From S009-33 sp041694255 (lineage in GTDB: Bacteria > Patescibacteriota > Gracilibacteria > Absconditabacterales > Absconditicoccaceae): DNA of 19,169 nucleotides. This document shows, piece by piece, positions 7,528 to 17,245 of this stretch. Below the pieces are notes generated by a model. That model saw only the letters and a program-made list of their open reading frames with translations, was not told the origin of the DNA and did no database searches. Each line of letters starts with the position of its first letter. Position 1 is the stretch's first letter. Where the stretch lies: assembly GCA_041694255.1 (NCBI GenBank), contig JASMTN010000025.1, positions 1 to 19,169 on the forward strand, written 5' to 3'. A program made the translations under genes and the position numbers.

Positions 7528-9906
7528 TTATTCTCTATTTTCATAGATATTATCAGTAAGTTGTAACAACAGTTCATTTATATATTGTTTTGTTTTATCT
7601 ATATCTTGTATACTACCGAACTTGTTTTTAATGTCTTCTAATATCTCTTTTTTTCATTCTTTTATATCAAGTCTTCATATCATATACAATAACCTTCATA
7701 TATTCAATACAAACTTATCCATTTTTTTATCTTCTATATATTCTAAACACTCTTGTAATACAGTATAAAGCCTATATCTTGCTGTATCTGATAAGTTTGC
7801 ATATATTCAAGGGTCAAGATGAGAATTATCATAGTTAGTTTCAAATATTTTAGTATAGTTTGGTGCATAATAAGTTACTCAATAACTTTTTAACCCTTTT
7901 TTTTCTTTAGCTGTTTTCTTTGAACTATCAAGAAGTTTTTCAGTTATATTATCAACTTGTCTAAAAGGTGTTTTATCTTTAAAGATACTAATTCATAGAC
8001 TAAAATGTATATTTTCATTGAAACCAATAAACTTTTTGAATTGACCATAAAGATCTTTTACAAACTTTTTTCTATCTTTAAAAGGCACTATAAACACAAA
8101 ATCATCTCATCAGCTAAACACAGTATATACATCTTCATAATTTTGTTCTATATATTCTTGTAAATACTTACCAAAAAAAAGCTCTAAATATCTACTAAAT
8201 TGCATAATCCTACTCATAGAATAAGTTTTACCAAAACCCCATTTAAAAAGCAAACTCATAGCATCTACATCTCATTTTACCATACATAGATATTTTCTAT
8301 TTTTACTTGCTATATCTTCAAAAGATTTATTTTCTCAATTTTCCTTTGGAGTATGTAGGTTTAAAGACTTTGATATTAAAATATCATTATCTTTTGCTAA
8401 TTCCCAAGTATTAAATAATATAGTAATATCTTTTTTTTGTTCAAAATCTTCATCATAGAAAAAGTTTTTATTTTCATCTTTATATTGGATATTTATACTT
8501 GTTTTTCATTGAACTATCTTTTCTCAAAGTTTTATTTCTTTTTCACAATTTTCACATTTTCAATCATCATTTTCATCTTGATTTTCTTTTATACTGAAAT
8601 AATTCATTCAACAATATTTACAAAGATTTTTTCCATTTACATTTTTATAATCAAATATTGATTTTAAATTTTCTTCATCATATATTTTAAACTTTTCTTT
8701 ATTTAATTTATCAAAAAGTTCTTTAAAAATATCTTTTATATTTCAAGATCATCTTATATCTTTTAAACTATAGTTTTTGCTTGTTAAAGAAAGTTTTATA
8801 TTTCAATTAAATTTATTTATAAGAAATTTATTTATATCTTGTTTTTCTTGGTCTATATTACAATTTTCATTTGCAAGTATTACAAATTTTCAACCTGCAT
8901 TTAAAAGAACATTTGCTCTTGGTAGATCGTATTTATCAAGTAAATATTCTATAACTGCCTCATTTAAAAGTTGCACTCTTAAAGATTTTGCTCTAAGTCT
9001 TTTAGCTATATTTGTTTGTTTTTTGATCCCATCAAATATGTAAGATTGTATAGAAGGAAAATCTCAAGTTATAAGTTTAACTTTTTTATCTTCTATATCT
9101 TTTGTAGGTATAGGATATGTAAAATTTCCTTTTTCAAAATCTTTTTTAAATATATGATACAAAGAAACTGCAAAAGCTACTGTTGTTTTTGTATGGTCAT
9201 ATAAACTTATATCTCATATACTTTTATAAGCATCAGATGGAACCAAACTAAAATAATTTTGACAAATTACATCAAGTTTTGATATGATTTGTTTTATATT
9301 ATTTTCTTCATCTTCTTTATATGTTAATACAAACTCATTAAAATTTCTCTCAAACTCACTTTTTAATTGTTCAAATCATTTTTTTATATCATTTGCCTTT
9401 ATGGTTTTATCAAAAAGTTTTACTATATCTTCTTCAAATTCTTCTCACTTATTTGACGGCATCAAATTTAACTTATTAAGTGTATCAGGAGTATATTGAA
9501 ACTTATTTGAAAGATTTTTTCAATCAATTTCTTTATATATATTTTCAAATATACTTGTAAGTCAAATATGTTTAATATTTTCTTTATTTTTCTCTTCTTT
9601 GTTTTCTTCATCTATTCTTTCTCAAGATGAAAGATTATCACCCATATATATACACCAAGCTATAAACTTATCTTCTTTTTTTTCAAATTTATAATCTATA
9701 AAATCTTTTGCATGATGTAATGATCATAAATTTCAAATATCTTTCCAAAACTTAGAAAAATTATCATTATTAAAAAATTCTTTTGTAAGTTGTGCATGAG
9801 CAACATTATATATATTTTTCTTTCTATTTTCTCATCATCTCCGTATAAGTTTTCATACATCATGAACATATGCTCACAATATAAGTTTATATAACTTTTT
9901 ATCCAT
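7528..9906 (-). CDS. cas10: Cas10/Csm1, HD nuclease and cyclic-oligoadenylate synthase
   Basis: Cas10 is the large subunit of the type III-A complex; target RNA binding switches on its DNase and oligoadenylate synthase. The 792-residue product has the N-terminal HD motif AYVHDVGKL (H15, D16), then GDNLSSGERI, DISLYDHTKTTVAFAV and LITGDFPSIQSYIF. These are followed by NAGGKF, a zinc-binding pair CKYC (429-432) and CENC (451-454), and the Palm motif VFSGGDDFVFI (GGDD 599-602). Both Gly of GGDD are consecutive TGA codons (8107-8112). HD and GGDD intact suggests both activities are retained. Start is ATG at 9904-9906 after TATAAAA, 12 bp from csm4; stop is TAA. Confidence 0.97.
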
Positions 9907-9918
9907 TTTTATAGTTTA

Positions 9919-10845
9919 TTAAAATAAATATCCAAAGTTTATACTTTCTTTCTCTTTAAGTATTGCTTTATAATAGTCTCATTTTAATATATTATCAGAA
10001 TATAAAAAACTTCAAGCCTCTATAAAACTCATTTTTCATTTAAAAGGCATATTATCTAAACTTTTTGTATGTTTATGATTTAAGTTTATAAAACTTTTAT
10101 CATTTTGTATATTTTCTAAATCTTCTTTTGAAGGCTTAAAGTTATTTAATATAATATATTTATTTTTATTTTTAAGTTCTTCTACATATTCAAAAAACTC
10201 TTTTTCCTTTTCTGTTAAATCTTGATTTTGAATATATTCTATCTTACCATATCATTTACTTTTTCATTTTCACCATCAAACAGTTTCAAAAGTTTCTTTT
10301 AAACAATCAAAAAAGATATTATATTGTTGTTCATCATATACTTTTACATATATAACTTTTTCTTGATCTGTATGATTTACATCATCTATAGTAAAAGGGG
10401 TTGTCTCACCTTTATTATATCTTGGTATAGCATTTTTAAATTCACTTACTTGTTCTTCTTTATTTTCTTTTTCTTGTAATTCTTTTTCAGCAAGTAATTT
10501 TGTTTTATAATCTTCTTGTTCTTTTATATTTTTATCTTTAAGATGTGATTTTAAAATTTGTTTATCTATAGGAATGTAAGATATTTTTTTTAATTTTTTT
10601 CTAACAGGTTCGTTTTCAATATCTTCTTGAAAAGTTGTTTCTTGTTTGTCATCCTCTCACATATAAAAAGGTCTGACAATATAACCATGATCAAAAGCAT
10701 TTGTTATGTTAAAAGGTATATTTTCAAAGTTTTTATATATATTTTTTAGTTTATCAAAATTTAAAGCAAACACATAAGAAAGTATTGTATCTGATTCTAA
10801 TGGAGTTATATATCAAGATTTAAACTTAAAAACCATTTTTTTCAT
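9919..10845 (-). CDS. csm4: Csm4, Cas5-type RAMP subunit
   Basis: Csm4 caps the crRNA 5' handle and contacts Cas10. The 308-residue product shows Csm4 landmarks: MVFKFKSGYITPLESDTILS near the N-terminus, VRKKLKKISYIPI, NAIPRYNKGETTPF and the glycine-rich loop GWGKGKSKGYGKIEYI. Residues about 100-135 form a Lys/Glu-rich insertion, probably a coiled coil, longer than I would expect. Start is ATG at 10843-10845; an in-frame ATG three codons later is possible. It lies 10 bp after csm5 and 12 bp before cas10. Placement ahead of cas10 differs from the usual csm1-2-3-4-5 order. Confidence 0.9.
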
Positions 10846-10855
10846 ATTTTTATTT

Positions 10856-11920
10856 TTAAAATTCTAAAACTATCCATCACATAGGATTTTCATTTTCATC
10901 TAAGTATATACTTTTATCTCATACTCAAAAATTTCTTGCTTTTTTATCATCCATAGTCTTTTTTCATATTTTTCTATTATATTGAGTATATACAAGATCT
11001 TCTAATATATCTTCCCAATAAAGTTTATAAGATAAAGATTTTTTGAACATTCATATTTTTATAGGATATTTTCATTCATCATATAACTTATTTAGTTCAT
11101 CTATAAAATCACTTTTGATTCATATGTTATCAAGTATTTGTTTCTCTCTTTTTATCATAATATTGCTATAATCTTTTATAGCTTGAGAAAAACTTATTAC
11201 ATCAAAATCTAAGTTATGGTTTTTATCTTTAAAAAAGTTTGTAATATCTATATTAAAATCTCACTGTTTTATAGTTTCAACAACTAAGGGTATTCATTTA
11301 TTTTCTCAAGTTTTTTGGCTTGTTTTATTTGTTCATATTATATATTGTATAGATTTTTCTTGATTTTTTATATTTACATCTTCAAAGTAAAGATTTGAAA
11401 AATATTCTTTATTTTCTTTACTATTTTCTATAATTTTTCAAAGTTTAAAATCTTTTTTGTGTTTTTCATAATCTTTTCAATACTTATCAAAAAAATATAT
11501 ACTTCTAAAAAGTCATTTTAAAGTGCTTCAAGGTATCATAGCTTCCTGTGTAAATTTATTTTGAAATTGTTTTTTAATAATTCATTGATTATTTTTTCAT
11601 CAAGTATTTTTTAATGATTCTTTTGCCTTTTCTCATATATCAATATCTTCTAATTCAAATTTATCAGCATCAAAATATTTATCATAATATGTACTTTTTA
11701 ATTCTTCTAATTTTTTAAAATTTCCTTCTTCTATACTTTTTAAGATATCTTTAAATAATTTCTCATCTTGTTTTGATAGATCTTCAAGCCAAGTTTGATT
11801 GACAATCTGGAGTCAATCTTCAAAAATAAAATAGTCCATTCTATCATATTCTTCTTGAGATGATATATGCATAGTAGTTTTTATACTTGCTTTGATAGTA
11901 TATTTCTCAATTTGCTTCAT
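10856..11920 (-). CDS. csm5: Csm5, Cas7-type RAMP subunit
   Basis: Csm5 caps the 3' side of the Csm filament and takes part in crRNA maturation. The 354-residue product starts MKQIEKYTIKASIKTTMHIS, corresponding to the usual 'tPvHIGsG' strand. It carries the RAMP motif AMIPGSTLKGLFRSIYF. Its end, KKARNFGVGDK followed by NPMGWIVLEF, resembles the csm5 'PlGW' tail. Several family Gly residues are TGA. It is the first gene of the operon. A minus-strand TATAAT lies 24 nt upstream of its ATG at 11918-11920. Confidence 0.88.
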
Positions 11921-11944
11921 ATTAAGAATAATAATATTGTAAAT

Positions 11945-11950
11945 ATTATA
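11945..11950 (-). promoter_or_regulatory. Candidate -10 box of the csm operon
   Basis: Minus-strand TATAAT in the 143-bp divergent gap, 24 nt upstream of the csm5 ATG. No clear -35 was found; the DNA is almost entirely A/T. Support comes from the exact consensus and position. Confidence 0.45.
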
Positions 11951-12004
11951 TTTTAAGTTTAAAGTTTTAATTTAATTTTACAATAAAAAATAAAATATTT
12001 ATAT

Positions 12005-12032
12005 TTGACAATTAAATTCTAAATAATAGAAT
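12005..12032 (+). promoter_or_regulatory. Candidate promoter of the DUF4396 gene with overlapping palindrome
   Basis: TTGACA (12005-12010), a 16-bp spacer and TAGAAT (12027-12032) form a good sigma-70-type promoter, 31 nt before the ATG. The inverted repeat ATTCTA-aataa-TAGAAT (12016-12032, perfect 6-bp arms) covers the spacer and the -10 and could be an operator. It also sits about 65 bp upstream of the csm operon -10. Confidence 0.55.
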
Positions 12033-12063
12033 ATTTTTTATTTATATAAAAAATATTATTATA

Positions 12064-12537
12064 ATGAATAAAAATAATCACAAACATATAAATCATGATA
12101 AATGAGAAACAAAAGTATGAATAAAAGATTCTGCTTTTGTAACCTTTCATTGTCTTATATGATGTTCTATAGGTGAACTTTTATGATTAACAATAGGTTT
12201 TTTTGCAGGTCTTAGTACACTATATACATTAGGTATTGCATTGATATTAGCATTTATATTTGGTATATGACTTGCTATATTGCCTTTGATTTTAAAACAT
12301 AAAATGACTTTTTCAAATGCATTCAAAGCAGTAATATTGTGAGAAATTATTTCTATATCTATTATGGAGATAGTTATGAATACTAGTGATTATCTACTTT
12401 GATGACTAGATGCTTGATTAACAGAGCCTATATTTTGGTACTGATTTATAATATGATTTTGATTATGATACCTTGCTGCTTGGCCAATAAATCATATATT
12501 AATTAAAAAAAATATAAAATCATGCCATCATCATTAA
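12064..12537 (+). CDS. DUF4396 family membrane protein
   Basis: This 157-residue integral membrane protein belongs, by its motifs, to the DUF4396 family, whose function is not established. The signature HCLIGCSIGE (about 29-38) and the ending YLAAWPINHILIKKNIKSCH match family positions. About four hydrophobic segments are visible. The N-terminal tail HKHINHD and terminal CHHH are His-rich and may bind metal, which is inference. Thirteen glycines are TGA, so the gene is invisible under the standard code. Start is ATG at 12064. It is divergent from csm5 and convergent with hemW, with 2 bp between stops. Confidence 0.82.
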
Positions 12538-12539
12538 AT

Positions 12540-13643
12540 TTATATGTATTCTAAAATTTCTGTAATTAAATAATTATATACTAAAAATCATTTATCTGTT
12601 AAGTATATTTTATTATTATTTTTTTCTATATATCATTCTTTTATAAAATTTTCTAATTTTGATATATTTAGATATTTTTCTATGTTTTTCCCTAGAATCA
12701 ATCACTTATTTGTTCTCAGTGAAAGAAAAACTTTCTCAATGTATAAATCCTCTTTAGACAATTTATTTTCTTCTGTATATTCATATATTTTTTGTATATA
12801 TTTTTGTATTCAAAAACTATTTGTATATCTTGTATTTTTTATAAAAGAACTTGCAGATGTTCATATTCAAAGATAATCTTTTCAAGACCAATAAACTTTA
12901 TTGTGTTTAGATTCTTTATCTTCATCTTTTGCAAAGTTAGATATCTCATATCTTTTAAAATTATGTTTTTTAACTATATCTAAGTATGATTTAAAACTTT
13001 CAAGTATAGATTCATTATCTACTTTGTAACTACTCTTCCATATGCTTCAAGGGAAAAGTTCAAGTGTATATATTGATAAACTATCTATCTTTTCTTTATA
13101 TTTACCTAAAAAAGCATCAAAAAGTTTCATATTCTTTTCTATACCAAAGGCTATGAAATCTAAGTTTATCTTATAATTTTCTTTATCTAAATTATCTAAA
13201 AATTGTTCTATAAGTTTATAATCATAGTTTCTACCTGATTTTTTTAATACTTCATCTTCTATAGATTGTATTCATATACTAAATCTAAAATTTGGTAATA
13301 CATTTTTTAAAGTTTTTATAAACTCAAGTGATTGTTCTAATGGGTTTGGATTTAATTCAAAGGAAACTTCTTCAAGATTTTCTATATCAAACTGTTTTTT
13401 AATAAAATTTAATAATTCTATTGTTCTTTGTATTCAAAATTCTGATGGTGTTCATCATCATATATATATTGTATATAATGAATCATCATTTAATAATGAC
13501 TTTTTTTGTATTATCTCTTGTTTTAAAGCTTGTAAATATCTATCTTTCATAACTTCAACACCTTTAAAATCTGGTATTACATAGAAACTACAATAATTAC
13601 ATTTTTTCTCACAAAAAGGGATATGTATATATAAACTAAACAT
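12540..13643 (-). CDS. hemW: HemW-like radical SAM protein
   Basis: HemW is a radical SAM protein related to coproporphyrinogen dehydrogenase HemN; characterised members bind and deliver heme. The 367-residue product starts MFSLYIHIPFCEKKCNYCSF, with the CxxxCxxC 4Fe-4S motif at C11, C15 and C18. It continues TIYIGGGTPSE, FELNPNPLE, FSIGIQS, YTLELFPGS, RYEISNFAK, ESKHNKVYW, YLGIGTSASSF and a C-terminal LSLRTNKGL. This is the HemW domain order and length. The GGG of GGGTPSE is TGATGATGA (13452-13460). Start is ATG at 13641-13643, 11 bp after the DUF1295 stop, suggesting co-transcription. Whether this organism uses heme is not shown. Confidence 0.92.
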
Positions 13644-13654
13644 CTATTATATTA

Positions 13655-14392
13655 TTAATTTAAATTTTTCTTTGGAAACCATGGTATAAACTTATTTGTT
13701 TGTAACTTATAAGATTCCCAATTAGATTTTCTTGATAACCTTTTTTCTTTCATGGGAACTCAAGATACAAAAAGTAATAAAAAAGTAATCATTATAAATC
13801 ATATCAAACTGAATATGTTTACAAAAGCTCATATAAAACTTATTCCTAACCAAAATAAACTTTCTCAAAAATAATTAGGATTTCTTGAATATCTATAAAG
13901 TCATCAAGTATATACTTTATTATCTTTTTTAATATTATTTTTTAACTGATTATCAGCTATTATCTCAATAGTTAATCAAATTATAGATATAATCAATCAA
14001 GATATAAAAATTAGTTTATTTTCATTTAAAAAGATAAAGTATAATGGTGTAGCTATTATAAACATAAGCAACATTTGCAACATATATACTTGAAAAAAGC
14101 TACGAGTATAAAAGTATTTCCATCTTTTTCTCCATAATGCATATCTAGGGTCTTCTTTTTTTTCTTTCAATTTTCTTTTTAATATATGATAAGATAATCT
14201 CACTCACCAAAAACATATTAAAACAAACAATATTATATGTAGTATATTATAATTTCAAGATATATAGAAAAAGTAAGTTCATATTATAACAAAACCAATT
14301 CACCAAAAAATATCAACAATAGAATTGTCTTTTAGTCTAATGCTAACTAAATAAAGTAAAATATATATTATAAATACTATAAAAAATACCAC
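13655..14392 (-). CDS. DUF1295 (steroid 5-alpha-reductase-like) membrane protein
   Basis: The 245-residue multi-pass membrane protein matches the DUF1295 family, related to steroid 5-alpha reductases and isoprenylcysteine methyltransferases. Motifs are DNSIVDIFWGIGFV near the N-terminus, DPRYALWRKRW (81-91), EIIADNQ, LYRYSRNPNYFGE (to 177) and the C-terminal FIPWFPK. The substrate is unknown; a lipid is plausible for this family. I place the start at GTG 14390-14392, preceded by TATAAAATA. That start overlaps the DUF2177 stop as TAGTG, indicating translational coupling. No ATG fits upstream before the in-frame TAA at 14405-14407. Confidence 0.88.
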
Positions 14393-14805
14393 TATTTTAT
14401 AAGGTTATAAAAATAAAAACTAGTTAAAGCAACCACACAACAAGCAAAAGTTCACCATATAATATCAACAATAGTAAACTTTAAAGAATAGTCATTTAAA
14501 AATGTAAGATTTGTAAGATCATACATTGCATATGAAAAAAATCATAGTAAAGCACCATACATAATGATCTCTTTATAAGAATCATATTTTAAAGTAACAA
14601 ATGTAACTATCATTGCAGATATTATAAACCATGCTATTATTCAAGCTTTTAGATTTACTTTTATACTTTGATTTTTAACTGTTATAAGGTTTCAAAATTC
14701 TCTTATAATAAAATCTTTTGTAATAATTCATAACCATATATAATCAAGAATAAGTAAAGTTATAAATCAAACAAAATAAACAGATAATATCTTTATAATT
14801 TCCAT
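14392..14805 (-). CDS. DUF2177 family membrane protein
   Basis: This 137-residue, four-helix membrane protein of the DUF2177 family has no established function. Family features visible are TLLILDYIWLGII in the first helix pair, YGALLGFFSYAMYDLTN (DLTN at 96-99) and the terminal VDIIWGTFACCVV. ATG at 14803-14805; TAG at 14392-14394 shares its G with the DUF1295 start. DUF1295 and DUF2177 genes also co-occur in other bacteria near lipid-modification genes, so a joint membrane-lipid role is a reasonable guess. No lipid enzyme is present in this window. Confidence 0.85.
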
Positions 14806-14841
14806 AGATGTATTTTTTTATAAATAAATAATATTTTTATA

Positions 14842-14871
14842 TTGACTTTGATTGCTTTTTTTTTATATACA
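14842..14871 (+). promoter_or_regulatory. Candidate promoter for the small-protein/glycosylase pair
   Basis: TTGACT (14842-14847), 18-bp spacer, TATACA (14866-14871); the -10 ends 28 nt before the ATG at 14900. It lies in the 94-bp divergent gap opposite the DUF2177 start. Confidence 0.5.
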
Positions 14872-14899
14872 AAGAACAATTTAAGATTAATTTTAAAAA

Positions 14900-15100
14900 A
14901 TGAAAAATCAAGTACTAAAATCAATTGCATTTGAAGAATATGCATTTATTAGTGAAAAAATATCTTATAAAAAAGATAAATTAGAAAAGATTCAGGAAGA
15001 AACAATAAAACTTTTATTAGAAATGGAAGACATAGAAGAAGAAATTATTAAATTAATAGAAGATAAAAAAAAATTAAGAAAAAATATATTAGTTAAATAA
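14900..15100 (+). CDS. Small coiled-coil protein of unknown function
   Basis: The 66-residue protein is almost entirely charged helix, with many Lys and Glu residues and Ile/Leu at heptad-like spacing (EKISYKKDKLEKIQEE and onwards). It should form a coiled coil. It has no TGA codon, Cys or Trp. ATG follows TTTTAAAAA, and the stop is TAA. It lies 10 bp before the glycosylase gene on the same strand, so the two are probably co-transcribed. I do not recognise a family. Confidence 0.7.
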   Translation: MKNQVLKSIAFEEYAFISEKISYKKDKLEKIQEETIKLLLEMEDIEEEIIKLIEDKKKLRKNILVK

Positions 15101-15110
15101 ATATAAAAAT

Positions 15111-15818
15111 ATGTTAGAAAAACAGATTAAAAAGTTTTCATTAAATGAAATTAAAGAACTTGAAAAATATGACTTACAATATACAGCTTTAGAAAAACTA
15201 TTTAATAATTTAAATAACAAAGAATTATTCTTAAAACTTATTATAATAAATTCACTTTTAGCATACCAACTTACTATGAAATGAGAAAGTTATTGGAATT
15301 ATTTTTCTCAGTATTTTTCAGAACATAAAGTTAATAATTTAAAAGAAAGTTTTCAAGATTTTTTAAGTAAGTACAATAAAAGACTTTTACAAGCAAAATA
15401 TAAGAGATTAGATAAGATACTTAATTTTATAGAAACTATAGATAAAGCAAAATTAGAAAATTATATTAAAGATGAAACTTTATTATTACAAGACCTAGTA
15501 AAGTATATAAAACAAAAAAAGGATGCTAAGACTATAGTTTTTTGTATAAAAATGTTTATATGGGGTGTGAGAATAATTTGATATGAAAAATATCCTAGTT
15601 TAGATATCTATATACCAGTTGATAACAGAATATCAAAGATATCTACTAAAAAGGAATTTTGGCTAGATATAGCAAAAGATACCTGATATTCACTATTAAT
15701 TTTAGATACACTTTTTTACATAAGTTTATGAGGTGACATAGAAAATATAAAAAATGAAAAACTAAAAAATAAGATTAAATTATTTAAGCAGTTTTTGAAT
15801 AATTACTTAAAACTATAA
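15111..15818 (+). CDS. AGOG-type N-glycosylase/DNA lyase (8-oxoguanine repair)
   Basis: The 235-residue product resembles the AGOG family of 8-oxoguanine DNA glycosylases, best known from archaea. These enzymes excise oxidised guanine and nick the abasic site. Supporting blocks are GESYWNYFSQYF (about 58-69), the helix-hairpin-helix segment DAKTIVFCIKMFIWG with the presumed Schiff-base lysine K140, and YIPVDNRISKIS with the presumed catalytic D171. A helical tail includes DTLFYISLGGD. Length and spacing fit the family. ATG at 15111 follows ATATAAAAAT. Internal TGA codons read as Gly, for example MKGESYW. The end overlaps the stop of the convergent small gene by 6 bp. Confidence 0.8.
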
Positions 15819-16037
15819 TTGTTTATTTGATAACATTTTATTATATGCTTTATACATATTTTTAAGTTTTTTTTTCTCCTCCTGTATCTTTCATAAAATT
15901 TTTTCTCTTTCATGAGGCAACAATAAAGCATAGCAAAGATTTGATTTATAATCATCTATTATACATTCAACAGTACATATTTCTGATTGTAATTTTTCAA
16001 TATCTCATGTATTTATAAGTTTATTTACATACTCCAT
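15813..16037 (-). CDS. Small coiled-coil protein of unknown function
   Basis: The 74-residue predicted helical protein carries three cysteines (CTVEC near 26-30, and C41) and a Lys/Glu-rich C-terminal half (REKILGKIQEEKKKLKNMYK) likely to form a coiled coil. Two Gly are TGA. Start is ATG at 16035-16037; stop is TAG at 15813-15815, within the last two codons of the convergent glycosylase gene. A TTGAAA-16 bp-TATATT promoter-like pair lies upstream on the minus strand, with its -35 at 16095-16100. No family was recognised. Evidence for it being real is the intact frame across TGA and the good start context. Confidence 0.6.
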
Positions 16038-16107
16038 TTTATATTATATTTAAATAATAAACAACTTTCATGAATATATAATATTAATAGTATATTTCAA
16101 GACATTT

Positions 16108-17154
16108 TTAATTAAACATATCTACTGTTTTTTTAATTCAAAGCTTATCAATTAAGTAATTAACATCTATCTTTTTAGATATTGCTTTAATCTTATCTAT
16201 TTTTAATTTATCAACACTATTGGTATCTATTCATATTATTGCACAAATTATAGAAAAACTATTTAATTGACTTGATTCTCACTCCATTAGAGGATCGATT
16301 ATCTGCATTATAGTCATGTCCTTATCCCATAGTGTTGGTTTATAATTATCAAAATGAACATATAGGTCATCACCAGTATCTTTAACAATAAGATGAGTTG
16401 CTTTTCAATTAATATAAGTTTTAAGATTAATCAAAAAATTATTACTTTTTCTTATTCAATCTATAAATTCTCTTTTTTTATGAGTTTTATTAAATTCAAT
16501 TTCATTTCAATTTTGATCAATATTAAAATCATATTTTATATTTCAATATTTCATCTTACCATTTTTCATACTAAGATATACTTTATTTCATTTTTTAACT
16601 TCTGTTATTATAGAAGATTTTCAATATGGATCCACAACATAACTTTTATTTTTAAAACTTATTTTGAAAAATGAATGATTATATTGTCAATTAAAATATA
16701 TAAATTCTTTTTTAAATTTATTTTTATTATCTATATAATTGAAAAAATTATAAAAAAATAAAGACCAATGATAACAAACTCATCATTTTATAAAATCAAA
16801 ATTTTTTTTATTTTTATAAGGAATGCTTATATAAAAAAATTGTTGAAATAAATTTAATTTATCAAATTCTTTTAAATTTCAAACATTAGAAGAATTATAT
16901 AATTTTTTAAGATCAAGGTCCTTAAGTATGTTTCAAAATCAATTAATAAAATCTATAAAATCATCTTCTGTATTTAATTTTGATACTTTCAAAGAAGCAA
17001 ACCTTACAAGTTTTTGAAATTGTTTATATAAGCAATTATATATTTCTTTAGACTCAAAATCTTTTACTAACAAATTATTTGAATCTCTTACAAGCTTTTC
17101 AATTTTAGGTGAAGTTCTTGCTGATTTTTCTTTTTTATTTATAGTATTTACCAT
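16108..17154 (-). CDS. Transglutaminase-like cysteine-fold protein
   Basis: The 348-residue protein has no clear signal peptide. A Cys-His-Asp arrangement of the transglutaminase-like superfamily is visible: IKGGVCYHWSLFF (C127), NHSFFKISFKNKSYVVDPYG (H160, D175). The spacing and the 'DPYG' ending of the His-Asp hairpin fit that fold. Such enzymes are peptidases, amidases or cross-linkers, and the substrate here is unknown. The N-terminal 100 residues are basic and helical. The C-terminal about 170 residues match nothing I know. Many Gly, for example GG before VCYH, are TGA. It begins about 60 bp downstream of the atpA terminator, so it probably has its own promoter. Confidence 0.65.
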
Positions 17155-17204
17155 AATTAAATATAATTATATAAATATATTTATAATACATATTTTTATT
17201 TTTT

Positions 17205-17240
17205 TTGCAAAAAAAAGTCTGCCATTTAAAAACAGACTTT
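17205..17240 (-). terminator. Intrinsic terminator of atpA
   Basis: On the minus strand, AAAGTCTG and CAGACTTT form a perfect 8-bp stem (17233-17240 with 17214-17221) with an 11-nt loop. The stem runs directly into a minus-strand T-run (17209-17216). It begins 5 bp after the atpA stop and is the clearest terminator in the window. Confidence 0.9.
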
Positions 17241-17245
17241 ATAAT

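Noticed and set aside
8437..9499. Several plus-strand ORFs of 62-88 codons
   Set aside because: All lie opposite cas10 coding sequence and show only the Phe/Ile/Lys bias of antisense A/T-rich DNA.
12682..12983. Two overlapping plus-strand ORFs
   Set aside because: They are antisense to the conserved C-terminal half of hemW.
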